64,000 bases of DNA, from the NCBI GenBank assembly GCA_009760855.2, contig WPIO01000003.1:4624001-4688000 (forward strand). The letters run 5' to 3'. Source of the DNA: Cristatella mucedo. Lineage: Eukaryota; Bryozoa; Phylactolaemata; Cristatellidae. Made by a program: the position numbers and the translations under genes. Numbering within the stretch: position 1 is the stretch's first letter; each line of letters opens with the position of its first letter. This document shows, piece after piece, positions 10,896-22,794 of the stretch. A model generated the notes under the pieces. That model saw only the letters and a program-made list of their open reading frames with translations. It was not told where the DNA came from and ran no database searches.

Positions 10896-12575
10896 TTAAT
10901 AATAATAATAATAATATTGCACTTGATAAAGCGCCCTCAGAGAACTTAATCTCTTTCTAGGCGCTTTACATTTGCTGCAAAGTGATACGCAATAGAATAG
11001 TAAGTAAAATCGTGCTTGAAAAATCAACAAAATGAATTACATGGTTAGGGGTGACATGCACTGGGTCAGCATGCAAATGTGGTTAGTGGCAGCATGAACA
11101 GTGTCAGCACACATAAGCACATCGAGAACGAATCACAAGGACCCACTAAATGCTGTCCTAAATAGGTATGTTTTTAAGTTTCTTTTAAATGTGGTAAGGT
11201 CAGGGGATGTTCTGATGCAGGTCGGGAGGCAGTTCCAGGCTGTGGGAGCATACGAGCTAAATGCACGGTCTCCAAAGGATTTAAGGTTTGTACGAGGTAT
11301 TTCTAGACTGTTGGATTCCGAAAAGCGAGTGGTACGATGCTTTGCCTGATGGGGTAGTATATCTGAAAGGTAGGCTGGAGCCATAGAATGAAGAGACCTA
11401 AAAGTGAGCGACAAAACCTTGAAGTCAATCCGTTGCTTGACTGGTAGCCAGTGCAGGTCGGCGAGAAGTGGAGTAGTAATGTGGCAACTGCGACGCTCAC
11501 GACAGACAAGCCTAGCTGCAGAGTTTTGCACCAGCTGCAATCGTCTGATCGCACATGCTGGTAGGCCTGTAAGCAGTGAGTTGCAGAAGTCGAGACGAGA
11601 TGTCACGAACGCATGGACCAACTTGGACGTGGTATCCTTATCTAAACAAGCCCTAACTTTAGCAATGTTATGAAGCTGAAAATAGGCTGATTTGACTGTG
11701 GAGCTGATGTGGTCGTCTAACGAGAGGTCGCTTTGGAATATGACACCTAGATTTCGAGCTGATGCAACTGGAGATATGCTGGCAGAGCCAATTTTGAAAG
11801 TCAGCCTTTTCAATTTCTGAATAACACTAGGTTTGCCCATAACTAGTAAGTTAGTTTTATCATCGTTTAGTTTTAGAAAATTTGCTGCCATCCATGATCG
11901 GATGTCATCAATGCATGCAGCAAGTGAGTTGAGAGAATTTGAGGTGCTCGAAGGCTGGGAGGGATCAAAGCAACGGTACAACTGAGTGTCATCCGCATAG
12001 AAGTGAAAGCCTAGATTGTGCTTGGCAATCACATCAGCGAGAGGGAGAGTATAAACGGTGAAAAGGACCGGACCTAGCACAGAGCCCTGAGGTACTCCAT
12101 ATTTTAGAGGTACTTCAGATGATCTTTGTCCATTCACGTCAACACTCTGGAGTCTCCCACTGAGATAGGACCTGAACCACTGCAGGGCAGTGCCAGTGAT
12201 GCCCAGGCGAGATGAGAGGTGCTCTAGAAGTACTTTGTGATCGATGGTATCAAAAGCTGCCGAAAGATCGAGCAAAACAAGAAGAGACACTCTACCCATG
12301 TGTGCATTCCTAAGTAGGTCGTTGTATACCCGAAGCAATGCTGACTCTGTGGAGTGATTAGCTCTAAAGCCAGACTGGAACGTACTAGCAAGGTGTGAGG
12401 TTTCGATATACGAGTTCAGCTGGTCTGCCACGACCCGTTCCAGTGTCTTTGATAGGAATGGTAGAAGGGAGACTGGGCGGTAGTTGCTTAAGTTCTCTTG
12501 GTCTAGTGTAGCTTTCTTGAGAAGTGGCCTGACTACAGCTTTTTTGAAAGGTGCATTGGTGTGCTTTACAACTTC
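10896..12575 (-). mobile_element. LINE-A copy with intact RT frame (best preserved)
   Basis: The minus-strand open frame 11133-12431 (432 residues) encodes a CR1/L2-type reverse transcriptase. It has QSGFRANHSTE, LLDLSAAFDTIDH, LGITGTALQWFRSYLSG, GVPQGSVLGP, catalytic YADDTQLY, FLKLNDDKT and the C-terminal FSSYAPTAWN region. A frameshift near 12420 separates it from the upstream part (12420-12575: PFKKAVVRPLLKK- and NYRPVSLLPFLSK-like). The copy is 5' truncated with no endonuclease. The 3' UTR ends at 10896-10960 with the hairpin and an AAT run. It lies in the same orientation as, and inside, the probable intron between the 13.1 and 10.1 kb exons. Intact catalytic residues suggest it is young. 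Confidence 0.95.
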
Positions 12576-12684
12576 CTAAAGGAGAGAAAAAACAACCAAC
12601 GGTCACTATCCTAAAAGGTATCGCACTCACGGTAACGTATTAACTAATGCTAGAATGAGCGATATACCGTAAATAAAAACAAAT

Positions 12685-12812
12685 AAATAAACTTCATTGG
12701 TTTAGGGCCCCTTGAGAACTCAACCTCAGTTCAACTGCGTCACAAATGCCTCGGGGCTCGAGCCCACGACCTCAGCCAGGCCTTGGTCGGGGTGAGCACC
12801 TTAACCGCAAGA
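12685..12812 (-). mobile_element. SINE-1 copy
   Basis: Minus-strand copy with intact CTCGAGCCC B-box-like region and a partly decayed tail. It sits in the same probable intron as the LINE-A copy at 10.9-12.6 kb. Confidence 0.75.
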
Positions 12813-13103
12813 AACAACAGTTCTGTGACGTAATTTAAAAATACAAAAATGGCACTGATTACTGGAATCTAGAAAACCCTCGAGTTAGTAATATATACTG
12901 AATAAGAAACGAGTAAGCTAGCAATGAAATATAAGCCAATGCTCACTGGATTTCCAACTAAACTGAGCGTACTATATGCATGTTTATCATAAGGTTCGAG
13001 CTCTAAGGGCAGGCAAACTATCAGAACGCATTTATTACTGGATGCTCATGCCGATGACTAACAGCAATATAACATTGCTGCAATATGACAGTATGCCAAT
13101 TAC

Positions 13104-13363
13104 CTAACTCTTGTTGTGTTTTCGCAAAGCGACCTCTGCATCTCCACGCTGTCGGGTGCTTTACAGACCGTAAACAAGGTAAACGATTCGACTATTTTAA
13201 TCGGCTTGTCCTGCGGTTTACCTCTAACGTTGATGAATTCAGAAAAGCATCGAGGCTCCTTCACCACAGCAGATATGGAAGCTTCTTCCCCATTCAGATA
13301 TTGCATACTTTTTACTAAGCGAAAGCAATGCGGAATGATATCAGTAACTAACTGGACTTCAAA
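13104..13363 (-). CDS. Penultimate exon, ectodomain of the membrane protein
   Basis: A minus-strand exon of 86 codons plus 2 bases, open throughout. It follows a clear acceptor (TTTGTCTCCTGCTTAATCAG) and precedes a donor GTAATT. It starts FEVQLVTDIIPHCF and contains EEASISAVVKEPRCF, KPIKIVESFTLFTVCKAP and CENTTRV. Four cysteines and the NTT sequon fit an extracellular segment. Its end phase (2) fits the next exon at 10114-10483. No family is recognised; beta-strand-like alternation suggests a beta-sandwich, which is inference. Confidence 0.6.
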
Positions 13364-14264
13364 CTGATTAAGCAGGAGACAAATCCAGATGCAAAGGGGG
13401 CATCTAAAGTTCGGTCAAGAAATAGCAGCGAAATGTCTTCAGGCAATTTATATCTGATTCTCTGGCGGGAAATTTAGTATAGCAGCACTCCTACAACACT
13501 TTTACTCGAGAGTCAACTCTGACTATTTGATGCAGGTACAATTTTCTTCGCGTTTCATCGGTAGAAAAAAATGGCCATTATAGCAAATTTGTTTTAGCGA
13601 AATAAAATAAAGTACTTTTTAATATTTTGTGTACTTTATTTTGCATAAAGACAAACATATGCAGGCTTACCTTCGCTTGAAATGTCAGCTACTTCGATCC
13701 CTGTTGTCGGTTCATGTTTTGGTACATTTGCTAAAAAAAGACACACGCATGTGACATCGCCCTAATGTTTCATCGAGTCCTAAATATAAAAAATCAATTG
13801 CTACAGATTAGGTATGCGCGATACTTAAGGCCATTCCAAAGTAAAAGACGCGTAGCTAGACTCTTCTGACTCGATGACTTCAGCAAATAAAATAGCCTTA
13901 TTCGATAAATCAGAGTGAGAATTCCCCCTGGACTTCTAGAATAAATGGAAATGCCTCATAAATAAAACACGGGTTTTCAATCAATTGCCAATGCTCCAGA
14001 TTACAATAATATATTTATCAAAACTATAATGAGTTGAACATTTTATTCATGCAAAATAAAATTGTACACATGTCATTACCACCGGCACACATTTGAAGAT
14101 GTTTTTCTGCCATTGAAAGCTACGGCCATGCCTTGCAGAAATGTAAAATAATTCCACTCAAACACATGCTAAGTTGTGACAATGAGCACGAATAGTATGT
14201 ATATGTGTTGAGTTTTGTGCGAGCCGTCGCGTATTGCAAAAAAGAGCACCTGCAAAACGACAAG
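13364..14264. other. No recognisable feature
   Basis: Probably intron of the minus-strand gene. No exon or repeat family member was identified. Confidence 0.4.
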
Positions 14265-16002
14265 CAGTGTACACTTGATTGCGTTTATAAGAATATGGTC
14301 GGGCCAGCCAATCGGCTTTCCAATATGAGGAATGTCCGTATTTACGGAGTGAGACTAATATTATTTAAAACGGCAAATAACTTTGCTGATTCAAACTAAG
14401 CATCGTAAAACAATCAAGGAACGCCTAATTATACTGTTATCATGTAAATACGGTAGTAATTTTCCGCTGGATGCGATTTTGCAATATGCATTTTTTTCTC
14501 TCGATCTTATCTGCAATTGCATAGTTCTTGGTATTCTTACAGATTTTGGTCCAAGTAATCAGAAACAGTTGCACTGCATGTTGCGCTTCTACTTGCGTTA
14601 CTCGGAATATCTCCCGAAATGGAATCTTCTCAAGGTCCCCTGTGTCATTTTCGTCATCCCCATTGTGGTCCTCATGCTGTACTAGATTGCAAATTTCAGT
14701 ATCAATTTACCTGCCGTGGCATGCGACTACGTTATCACAGTCTGCGAAAGCTTCGCAATCTTCCTGCAAGAGTGATTTTCCTCGCTCAGAAACCACTGCA
14801 GGAATCGGCAGATTCTCGTGTTCATTGTCACGCGTACCAACAATCGGAAAACCAGCTTTTATGAAACAGTATCGGATCGTAGTTGGCGATACTAGCAAAC
14901 ACGACTGCTTTAACATGCACAAGGCTACTAGCATATCGAAATTCTTTGTATAATCAATCATCGACCTTCCTTCTTCAATGGCCAGAAGAACTTACCATAT
15001 CAATTGCGTTTTGCAGTGGACTTTCGTGGCCTGAATGTTTGCTTAATCCAGCAGCTACATACGAGATGTCGCATCTGGAGGCCTGAGGTCTAGTTTAATG
15101 TCCTCGATCGTTCTAGCTCCTTTATGACGAGCCGCGTAATCGACAATTATAATGACTTCCCGATTTCCCGCTTCAGATCACACTTAAGAAGTATATCGCC
15201 CTAAATTAAAGTTTGTCCAAGGATTGCTACTGCTTAAATACGGTAAAGGTGAACCAGAAATTTGAAAGTAAAATTGGATCGCCTTTCCCCAACTAAAGTG
15301 CTTTCTTTTCAGTGCCACTGCAGAAAAGAAGCACTGTAATTATTTATTTCAGAGCCTTTTGGCAAGCTGGTTGAGTACCAGTGGTAGCTAATCTGCCCAA
15401 GGGTGCGACTTTGCAGAATAGGCCTGTTGCGTCGACGTTGGAGATATCGGAAGCATCACACTGTTCTCCCGAGGTGGGAAAGACGTTGGTAATTCTATTT
15501 CGGCTCTGGTAGGATCCGAACCAGGCCTTTCAGTGACAATCGTCATGTGCGTAATGTTATGCTAAATTGTACGATGCTCCGGCAAGCCACTTGATGGATT
15601 GAATGGAGTACAGTTGAGCGGCGCAGCTAGCTACAGCCCCTTTCGTCAATAATGCACGTTTAACGGTAAACATTTACTGCCGCGTTTGATACAACCATTC
15701 CATCAAAGAACTGGCAACTTATTCGTTTCTAATTTCACGTTTTCTTTCTTGACTCAGATTCCGTTGACTAGCGCTTCGCGGAGATCTCTTTTTTCTGCTT
15801 TCTTTATTCCGGATATAGGTAACTGGCTCACGTGGCTCTGGCTGAGCTGCTCAGCCACAGCGGGTGGCCATTTCGATTTAAGTGCCTCCAGAAATTGCAG
15901 CTTTTTCCAGGTTGTAAGTGTGTTTCTCTTTGAAGAAATAGTCGTGGTTACTGCTAGGTAGTATTTACATGTATCAGAAACTCAAACGTCCACCACTATA
16001 CT
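14265..16002 (-). mobile_element. Tigger-like (Tc1/mariner-pogo) DNA transposon, decayed
   Basis: The limits are set by possible terminal inverted repeats. The left end reads CAGTGTACACTTGATTGCG at 14265. The right end is the reverse complement of CAGTATAGTGGTGGACG at about 15986-16002. The two ends agree only partly (CAGT-TA start and a shared CGTTT further in), so the boundaries are tentative. The interior is filled by the broken transposase below. Confidence 0.6.
14450..15950 (-). pseudogene. Tigger-type transposase pseudogene
   Basis: Read on the minus strand with several frameshifts and stops, the order matches pogo/Tigger transposases. A possible N-terminal DNA-binding region (KKLQFLEALKSKWP) is at about 15.9 kb. 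The first catalytic Asp is in DISNVDATGLF (15412-15447), followed by SGTEKKAL. The second is in IIIVDYAARHKGA (about 15120-15155), then RPPDATSRMQLLD (about 15050-15085). The typical VSPTTIRYCFIKAGF segment is at about 14.87 kb, then an acidic stretch (EDHNGDDEND). The C-terminus is RKITTVF, comparable to the family's KQTT-type end. At least four disruptions make it non-functional. Confidence 0.8.
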
Positions 16003-16084
16003 GCAGCAAACAGCATCAGCGAAAAGGTATGCAAATGCCCAGCAACGCACATTTACAATAGTAGCACGCAGAAGTTATAGATTA

Positions 16085-16745
16085 AAAATGTCCTTAAGCA
16101 GCTAATCGTTGTCCCCATCCCTCTTCCGACTCATCCGCCCCTTCCCGAAGCTTCCCCACGTCCTCCTCCGCTTCCTTCTCCTCCTCGTTCTCCCACTTTT
16201 CGATTCCAGTGTCCTCCTCGTCCTCGGTGAGAGTAGCACGCGGCGTCCACATTCTCCTCCTCCTGCTCCTCGTCGTCCTACTCGTTCTCCTAGGCATTCA
16301 AAGCGCGACCTTCTGAAAGCTAAAGGCACCGGTGTGGATTGTGGGGCGATGCTAATACACGCGGCTCCGGACCTCGCACCTCTACCGTCTGCTTTTGAGT
16401 GATTTGAAAAAAACGACGACGATTGACGACGACGGTTAACACTGAATCGGTATTGACAGACAGCCAGGGAAGGTCAGATTAGCGCCGCGTTCGCGAACTC
16501 GCGTAAAGCGCTTCACGGAGCCAATAACCTAACATGAAGCCAGCGGAGAAAACTCCTTCAGCCCAGCCCGACATTACGCAAAGTCTCTTCCAGCTCCTTC
16601 CTGGTGGGGGAGCGGCTTTCGTATGCGCTGGACTAGCGAAATGCTTTTACCCGATGTAAAGCATCGCCTACGCAATGCCCAAAGCACTTTTGGCAGGCGA
16701 GTGAGGGTCGGGTGGGCTGAGCTACTCACTCTGGACGCCATAGAA
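16085..16745. other. GC- and CpG-rich island
   Basis: This block is far richer in C+G and CpG than its surroundings (for example CGCCGCGTTCGCGAACTCGC near 16485). It begins with a CTCCTC-rich pyrimidine tract on the plus strand. Both strands have open frames over the first 250 bases, but these follow from the biased composition. It may be a promoter or CpG island, a LINE 5' UTR (a LINE-A copy follows at 16.85 kb), or an unidentified repeat. Confidence 0.5.
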
Positions 16746-16844
16746 TATTCTAGGGTTTGATGCTCTTGAAATATGTGCTTAAGTAAAATACGTTTTGAAA
16801 TTCAGCCTAAACTCCTAATAGTACGACGTAATTAGTCTCAGGTC

Positions 16845-18487
16845 ATGTCCCGGCACCTTTAAAAAAGCCGCAGTCAAACCATTCCTCAAGAAGGCGACAC
16901 TAGGACAAGATGACCTGAGTAACTACTTCCCAATCTCCCTTCTATGATTCCTATCAAAGACACTGAAAAGAGTGGTATCGGACTAGCTGAAATCATATTT
17001 TTAAACTTCAAAACTTGCTAGTATGTTCCAGTCTGGCTTTAGAGCTCATCACTCCACAGAATGAGCATTTCTTAATGTGTACACCGTCCAACTTAGGAAT
17101 GCAGACATGAGTAGAGTGTCTCTGCTTGTTTTGCTCGGTCTTTCGGCAGCTTTTGATACTATCTATCACCAAGTTTTTCTAGAGTGCCTCTCATCTCGCG
17201 TGGGTATCACTGACAATGCTCTGCAATGGTTCAGGTCTTATCTCAGTGGAATACTCCAGAGTATTGACCTGAATGAACAAGAATCATCCGAGGTACCTCT
17301 GAAGTATGGGGTACCTCAGGCTCTATGCTAGTCCGGTTCTTTTCACCGCTTAAAGTCTCACTCTTGCTGATGTGATTTCCAAGAAGAATCTAGGCTTTCA
17401 CTCCTATTCAGATTAAACTCACTTTTACCTTTGCTTCGATCGCTCCCAGCTTTCAAGCACCTCGAATTCTCTCAACTCCCTTGCTGCATGTATTGATGAC
17501 ATCAGCACATGGATGGCAGCAAATTTTCTTAAATTAAATTATGATAAAACTAACTTACTAGTTATAGGAAAACCAAGTACGATTCGGAAAATAAAAAGGC
17601 TTACACTGAAAATCTGCTCTGCCAGCATATCTTCGTTTGAATTTGCACGAAATCTAAGTGCTACTTTCCAATAGCGAACTTTCATAAGACGAGCACATCA
17701 TTTTCCCAGTCAAGTATGCTTACTTTCAGCTGCATAATGTTGTTAAAAGTTGGGCTTATTTAGATAAAGATACCACATCTACGTTGGTGTAGGCATTGGT
17801 GTCATAACGTCTTGACTTCAGCAACTCACTGCTTGCTGGCCTACTCTCATGTGCAGTTCAGACCATTTCAGCTGGTGCAAAGCTCTGCAGCTAGGCACTG
17901 CTGTTGTTAGTGTCGTTATTTTCACATCACAACACTTCTAGCCGACCTGTATTGGCTGCCAGTCAAGCACCGGATCGAATTAAATGTGTTGTCTCTCACT
18001 TTTAGGTCACTTCATTCTTTGGCTCCGGTCTGCCTCTCAGATATACTCCTCTATTAGGCCAAGATACTGGCCAGCTTTTTGGAATCTACCAGTTTAAAAA
18101 TATCTCGCTCAAATCTCAAATTCTTTGGAGACCGTGCATTTAGTTCGTATTCTCCCAAAGCCTGGAACCGACTCTTGACTCACAACTTGCTTGACTTGAC
18201 CATATTTAAAAACAATTTAGAACGTACCTATTTAGGACAGTAATTATTAGGTCACTGTGATTCGTCCTTTATGTTATTATGGGTGCTGACACTGTGCAAG
18301 CTGCTACTAACCACAGTTGCTTGCTGAACCTGTGCATGTCAACCCTAACCACGTTATTGCTGTTATTTTTCAAGCATGATACATCCTATCATTTAATCGC
18401 GTTTCCTTCGCAGCAAATGTGAGATATCTAGCAAGAGATTTAGTTCTCTGAGGCTGCTTCATCAAGGGTATTATTATTCATATTATG
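16845..18487 (+). mobile_element. LINE-A copy, decayed
   Basis: It starts in the region before RT (PFLKKATLGQDDLSNY-like) and continues through SLLVLLGLSAAFDTIYH, LQWFRSYLSGILQSI, a broken GVPQ segment near 17320 and a lost YADD box (frameshift and stop near 17410). The C-terminal region and 3' UTR follow, with the hairpin at 18420-18460. Many frameshifts and stops are present. Confidence 0.88.
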
Positions 18488-18618
18488 ATTTTTTTAAAGT
18501 GGAGTATTCTTTCATCCGATATTCATTCAAGAGGACTTCCCGGAAAAATAATTGCAGAAACACTGGAAGCAAAAATGCTTCTCTCAAAAGCTTAGTTTTT
18601 GACTATTATATATTTGAC

Positions 18619-18850
<232 letters not shown>

Positions 18851-18911
18851 ACCGAGCCGAACATGGAAAGGCACACATAGGCAAGCAGACGCATGCATGC
18901 AAGCGAACAAA

Positions 18912-19092
18912 TGCACATTCTTTTTTAATAGCTGATTTAACAGTCTTTTTTAGTATAGCAATAGAAGAGACTTTACGGCTATCACCACAGCTGCAGTGGC
19001 GATAAAGGATAACCCTTCGCAGGATTCGAGCCCAAGACCTGGGGCCAAAGTCGTGAAAACCAACCATCATAACTAGTGAGCCGTTACGGCTT
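18912..19092 (-). mobile_element. SINE-2 copy
   Basis: On the minus strand there is a tRNA-like head with GGGCTCGAATCC (B-box), then TATCGCCACTGCAGCTGTGG, GATAGCCGTAAAG and GCTATACTAAAAAAGA. It shares this order with the copy at 39.7 kb. Confidence 0.75.
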
Positions 19093-19271
19093 ACTAATAC
19101 AGGCAAGCACGAAAGCAAGCTGCCACACACATTCGCCAACACCCACATAAAATATATGTATATATATATATATATTTATTTATTTATATTTTTATTTGCA
19201 GATGTACGTACATATATAGACGAGCAAAGTTTGCCTGTCACTACTTCCCTTCGCATTGGCTATTTTAGCAG

Positions 19272-19470
19272 CTACAACTTAGTTATTTTCAATCGCAGAT
19301 CCTGGTTGTACAAATTAAGAAACCACTAATGACTTTAATCGCCGTCAGATATTCAAGGAATATTTGGGTGCTCACTTTATAGACATAGAATCAATTCATA
19401 ATAATTCACGGATTAGGATAAAGGTTTAAGTAACTTAGTTGGCAAATGAGGATTCGTCAGCCACACCCAT
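19272..19470 (+). repeat. Direct repeat, left copy, beside the CA/TG microsatellite
   Basis: About 195 bp containing TTAGTTATTTTCAATCGC and AAACCACTAATGA. It is repeated with ~80% identity by eye at 19691-19886. Confidence 0.8.
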
Positions 19471-19477
19471 ACACCCA

Positions 19478-19690
<213 letters not shown>

Positions 19691-19886
19691 CAGCTTAGTT
19701 ATTTTCAATCGCGGATCCTGGTCATGCAAATTTAGAAACCACTAATGAGTTTAGTCACTGTCAGATTCTGAAAGAATATTTGGGCTCACACTTGGTAGCC
19801 AAGGAATCTAGTCCTACTAAATCACGGATGTGGATACAGGTTTATGTAATTCAGAGGGCAAGTGTGGATTCGCCATTGCAAGCTAA
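19691..19886 (+). repeat. Direct repeat, right copy
   Basis: Matches 19272-19470 in the same order, including GAATATTTGGG and GGATTCG near its end. Confidence 0.8.
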
Positions 19887-19889
19887 AGC

Positions 19890-20245
19890 GATAGCCAGTT
19901 AGGTTCCTCTGCAGCTAAATAAATTATATAAAGGAATTTTAGATTTACCTTGCTTTCCCAATGGGTTGCCGATTAATCGCTTCTTAGAACCAAATTGAAT
20001 TAATTATCAAGGAGGTAGTAGCTCGTTATGCATTACTGTTTTATTACTTCCCTCTAGTTATTGCTACTCATTTAGAAAGCTACCAACAAGCAAATCAGAA
20101 GAAATGGGGATTACAAGGATTGCCTTGGATGCATTTTAGAACATCCGACTGCAGAAGCTAGGGCTTGGGTTTCCTCAGCTCAGAGGCTTATTGTAAGCAG
20201 CTAGTGCAAATGTCAAAGGCAAAAATAGATAGAAACAAGGTGTAC
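19890..20245. other. No recognisable feature
   Basis: Nothing supportable was seen. Confidence 0.4.
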
Positions 20246-20344
20246 CTTTAAATCTATGTGAGTTAAACTGGTTCTCAGAGAAAGATTTTACAGCAGCTGA
20301 GGGTAATTTTGAGAGCTGTTCAGGCGCACTTGCAACGGTGATTA
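20246..20344 (-). CDS. Candidate minus-strand exon (phase 1 to 1)
   Basis: 99 bases, open, after CCTGCCCCGTTCGAGATCAG and before donor GTACAC. It encodes about 33 residues with ITVASAPEQLSKLPSAAVKS. An alternative acceptor 50 bases upstream gives a longer exon in phase 2. It lies between the stronger candidates at 20632 and 13363, but its phases do not fit both, so it may be an alternative exon or chance. Confidence 0.25.
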
Positions 20345-20631
20345 CTGATCTCGAACGGGGCAGGTTTCTTGGAACAATTTTGCTATTAATCACTTATAAA
20401 TTAACCTGCATCTTTACCGTGAAGGGGCTGTGCCATATCACTGAAATGCCTATAGTTTTGCGCCGAAAACTAGTGCTTGCTACTGCGAGATTGTTGCACT
20501 ATACTTAATTTATTTCCTACTCGATGAAATTTGATAACGAAATAACAGAAAACGTTTCTGGCGCTTCCTGTACTCGAGTTAAATCTGGGGAGCGTGGCCG
20601 CTGTGAAATAAATGAACAAATTATCTTTCAC

Positions 20632-20727
20632 CTTTTTGGAGTGGGTTGTATTATACGTGGCGGTAATACATTCTGGCTTCGCCGAAATTTTTACTTCAAG
20701 CAAAATGGCTAACGTCTCGAAGCCTTT
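20632..20727 (-). CDS. Candidate minus-strand exon (phase 0 to 0), ectodomain-like
   Basis: Exactly 32 codons between a strong acceptor (CAGCTCTATTTCCAG) and donor GTGAAA. It encodes KGFETLAILLEVKISAKPEC, then TATYNTTHSKK with one N-glycosylation sequon. Its phase-0 end could join directly to the phase-0 start of the 13104-13363 exon, which makes it the likeliest preceding exon of the membrane protein. No domain is recognised. A different open frame exists on the plus strand over the same bases. Confidence 0.4.
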
Positions 20728-20734
20728 CTGGAAA

Positions 20735-21180
20735 TAGAGCTGAACAGCCCTGTGGTATAGAGAACTGCAAGATATGCTGCAGCAGTAATCTGGTGCAAAT
20801 GATGAAATCGCTAGATGTTCCTACACATCGACGTATGACCATTCAAATGTGTTTCATTAGTAATATATGAAACTTACTGGGGACGCAAAGTTTTCAGGTT
20901 AGTTTCACCCAGCTGGGAAAACTACCCTTCCCTTTCAAGATCCTCGCTGGCATTTGCTGCTACATACGGAAGAGATACTGTGAAAATGTTTGCTCCTTTT
21001 ATAAACTTCATAAATCAAGCTTACGTAGATTTGAATATACTTTATATAAATATAAAAGAGAACGTTATTACTAATTGATATTATAAGGGGTGGTGGAATT
21101 TGAATAAGTCGTGGTGTTTCGTTGGACGAATAAACCAAGCTTTAAAGCAGTGTACAGGGAAAGCGGACCTAGTGCGACGC
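20735..21180. other. No recognisable feature
   Basis: No exon or repeat family member was found. Confidence 0.4.
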
Positions 21181-21850
21181 TATCTGACTGTAATACCATA
21201 CGTTAGGTTTTTACATCACGAGTCACGTCTTTAGAAATAGGAATAATCTCTTTTCAACCTGCGTTCTCTCCAAATGGTTGCTATGCAGACACTTGTTGCA
21301 TATACCCTGGTGGGCTTTTGACATTAATACGAATGTGAAATAAGCTTTCGGTTGTACCTTATTTTGGAATCAGATACTTACAATGAGTGACCTCTTTCAC
21401 TTTTTCGTGATTGACTGAACTTGCCGATTAATGGCCTCCGATTCTAGGCACATGCGCCGAGCCTTACTAATCGCATGGCAAGGGACATTGCATGCGTAGC
21501 CAATCGTTCAATGCGCCTAAGGATGGCCTCAGTTAAGCGGTCAACCAAGGTCTGTGCTATGCTTCCGGGCTAAGTATCCTGGGAATAATGCAGCCGTGAA
21601 CGGTATATAAGGCAGAACGATGTCAATGAATAGGTTCTCAGTTTATCAATGCCTTCATTCTTAAACGTACGTTTTTGAGAATCCGGATTTGGTGCGATGT
21701 CTTTTAGTGTTCCAGTGGAACCTAAAAAAGAGACGCGCCGAGAAAATTTGTGAAATACGATAGAAAAGTATTGCTTTACCGTGTGACAACCAAAAACCTT
21801 GCACTGTGAGCTTTAATAAATAGTATTTAGTACCAAGTACATAATTTAAT
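21180..21850 (+). promoter_or_regulatory. Possible pol II promoter block or solo LTR
   Basis: Ordered signals on the plus strand: CCAAT at 21500-21504, a TATA box (GTATATAAGG) at about 21603-21612, and AATAAA at 21815-21820. GC content around 21400-21600 is higher than in the flanks. This spacing is typical of an LTR (U3-R-U5), but no paired LTR, primer-binding site or target duplication was recognised. Confidence 0.3.
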
Positions 21851-21884
21851 TGCTCAAGTTTTCCGTTTTAAACTATCCCGTTCG

Positions 21885-22510
21885 TTATATCAATGCAACT
21901 CACTGCTTACTGGCATGTGCGATCAGGCGATTGCAGCTGGTGCAAAACTATGCAGCTAGGCTTGCCTGTCGTGAGCGTCGAAGTTGCCACTCCACACCAT
22001 TTCTCGGCGACCTGGACTGGCTACCAGTCAAGCAATGGATTGACTTCAAGGTTTTGTCCTTCAGTTTTAGGTCACTTCATTCATTAGCACCAGCCTATCT
22101 CTCAGATGTACTTCCCCACCAGGCTAAGTGTCGTACCACCCGCTTTTTGGAATCCAAAATTCTATCAATTCCTCATACCAACCTCAAATACTTCGGAGAC
22201 CGTACATTTAGTTCGTATGCTCCCAAAGCCTGGAACCCCCTCCCGACTTGCGTCAGAACATCCCCTGACCTGACCACATTTAAAGAGCTTAAATGCACAC
22301 CTATTTAGGACAGCATTTAGTGGGTATTTGTGATTTATCTTCCATGTGACTTTGTGTGATGACACTGTGCATGCTGCCACTAACCACATTTGCACCAAAT
22401 AAGCGTGATGTTACTCACAATTCAATTGCATTTCCTTTTGCTGCAAAAGTAAAACGTCTAGAAAGTGATTGAGTTCTCTGAGGGCGCTTTTTCAAGTGCA
22501 TTATCATATG
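21885..22510 (+). mobile_element. LINE-A fragment (C-terminus and 3' UTR)
   Basis: Starts in the NSLLTGLPACAIRRLQLVQN region, with a few bases missing, and continues through FSSYAPKAWNPLPTCVR to the 3' hairpin at about 22445-22500. One frame is open to 22308. It lacks RT catalytic motifs. Confidence 0.9.
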
Positions 22511-22519
22511 ATTATTAAT

Positions 22520-22794
22520 ACTTGTATTAATGCGCAAACGCTGGTTTAATATACTAAATGCAGTGAAACTCTTAATGAGCACATTATATTTTGGAAAATA
22601 AGTATGTCAAAAGATTGGAAATGGCATGGATTGTGTTTGACTGCATTGATACGTTATAAACCATTATCCGAAAAAATTGGGAAGTTCGGCTTGTTGAATA
22701 TCCTTAAATCGTATTTTGAAATGTCTGGAAGTCAATGATTTGTAGGATTTTGGAACGTACAATATAAAGTCAAAGTCTCAAAACTATATGAGGT
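22520..22794. other. AT-rich spacer, nothing seen
   Basis: No feature. Confidence 0.4.

Noticed and set aside
14383-15086. Several plus-strand frames of 67-141 codons
   Set aside because: They are antisense to the Tigger-like transposase, whose motifs are on the minus strand.
16109-16402. Plus-strand frame with a hydrophobic Leu-rich start resembling a signal peptide
   Set aside because: It begins with TTG, lies in a CTCCTC-biased tract and has an equally long open frame on the other strand; composition explains it.
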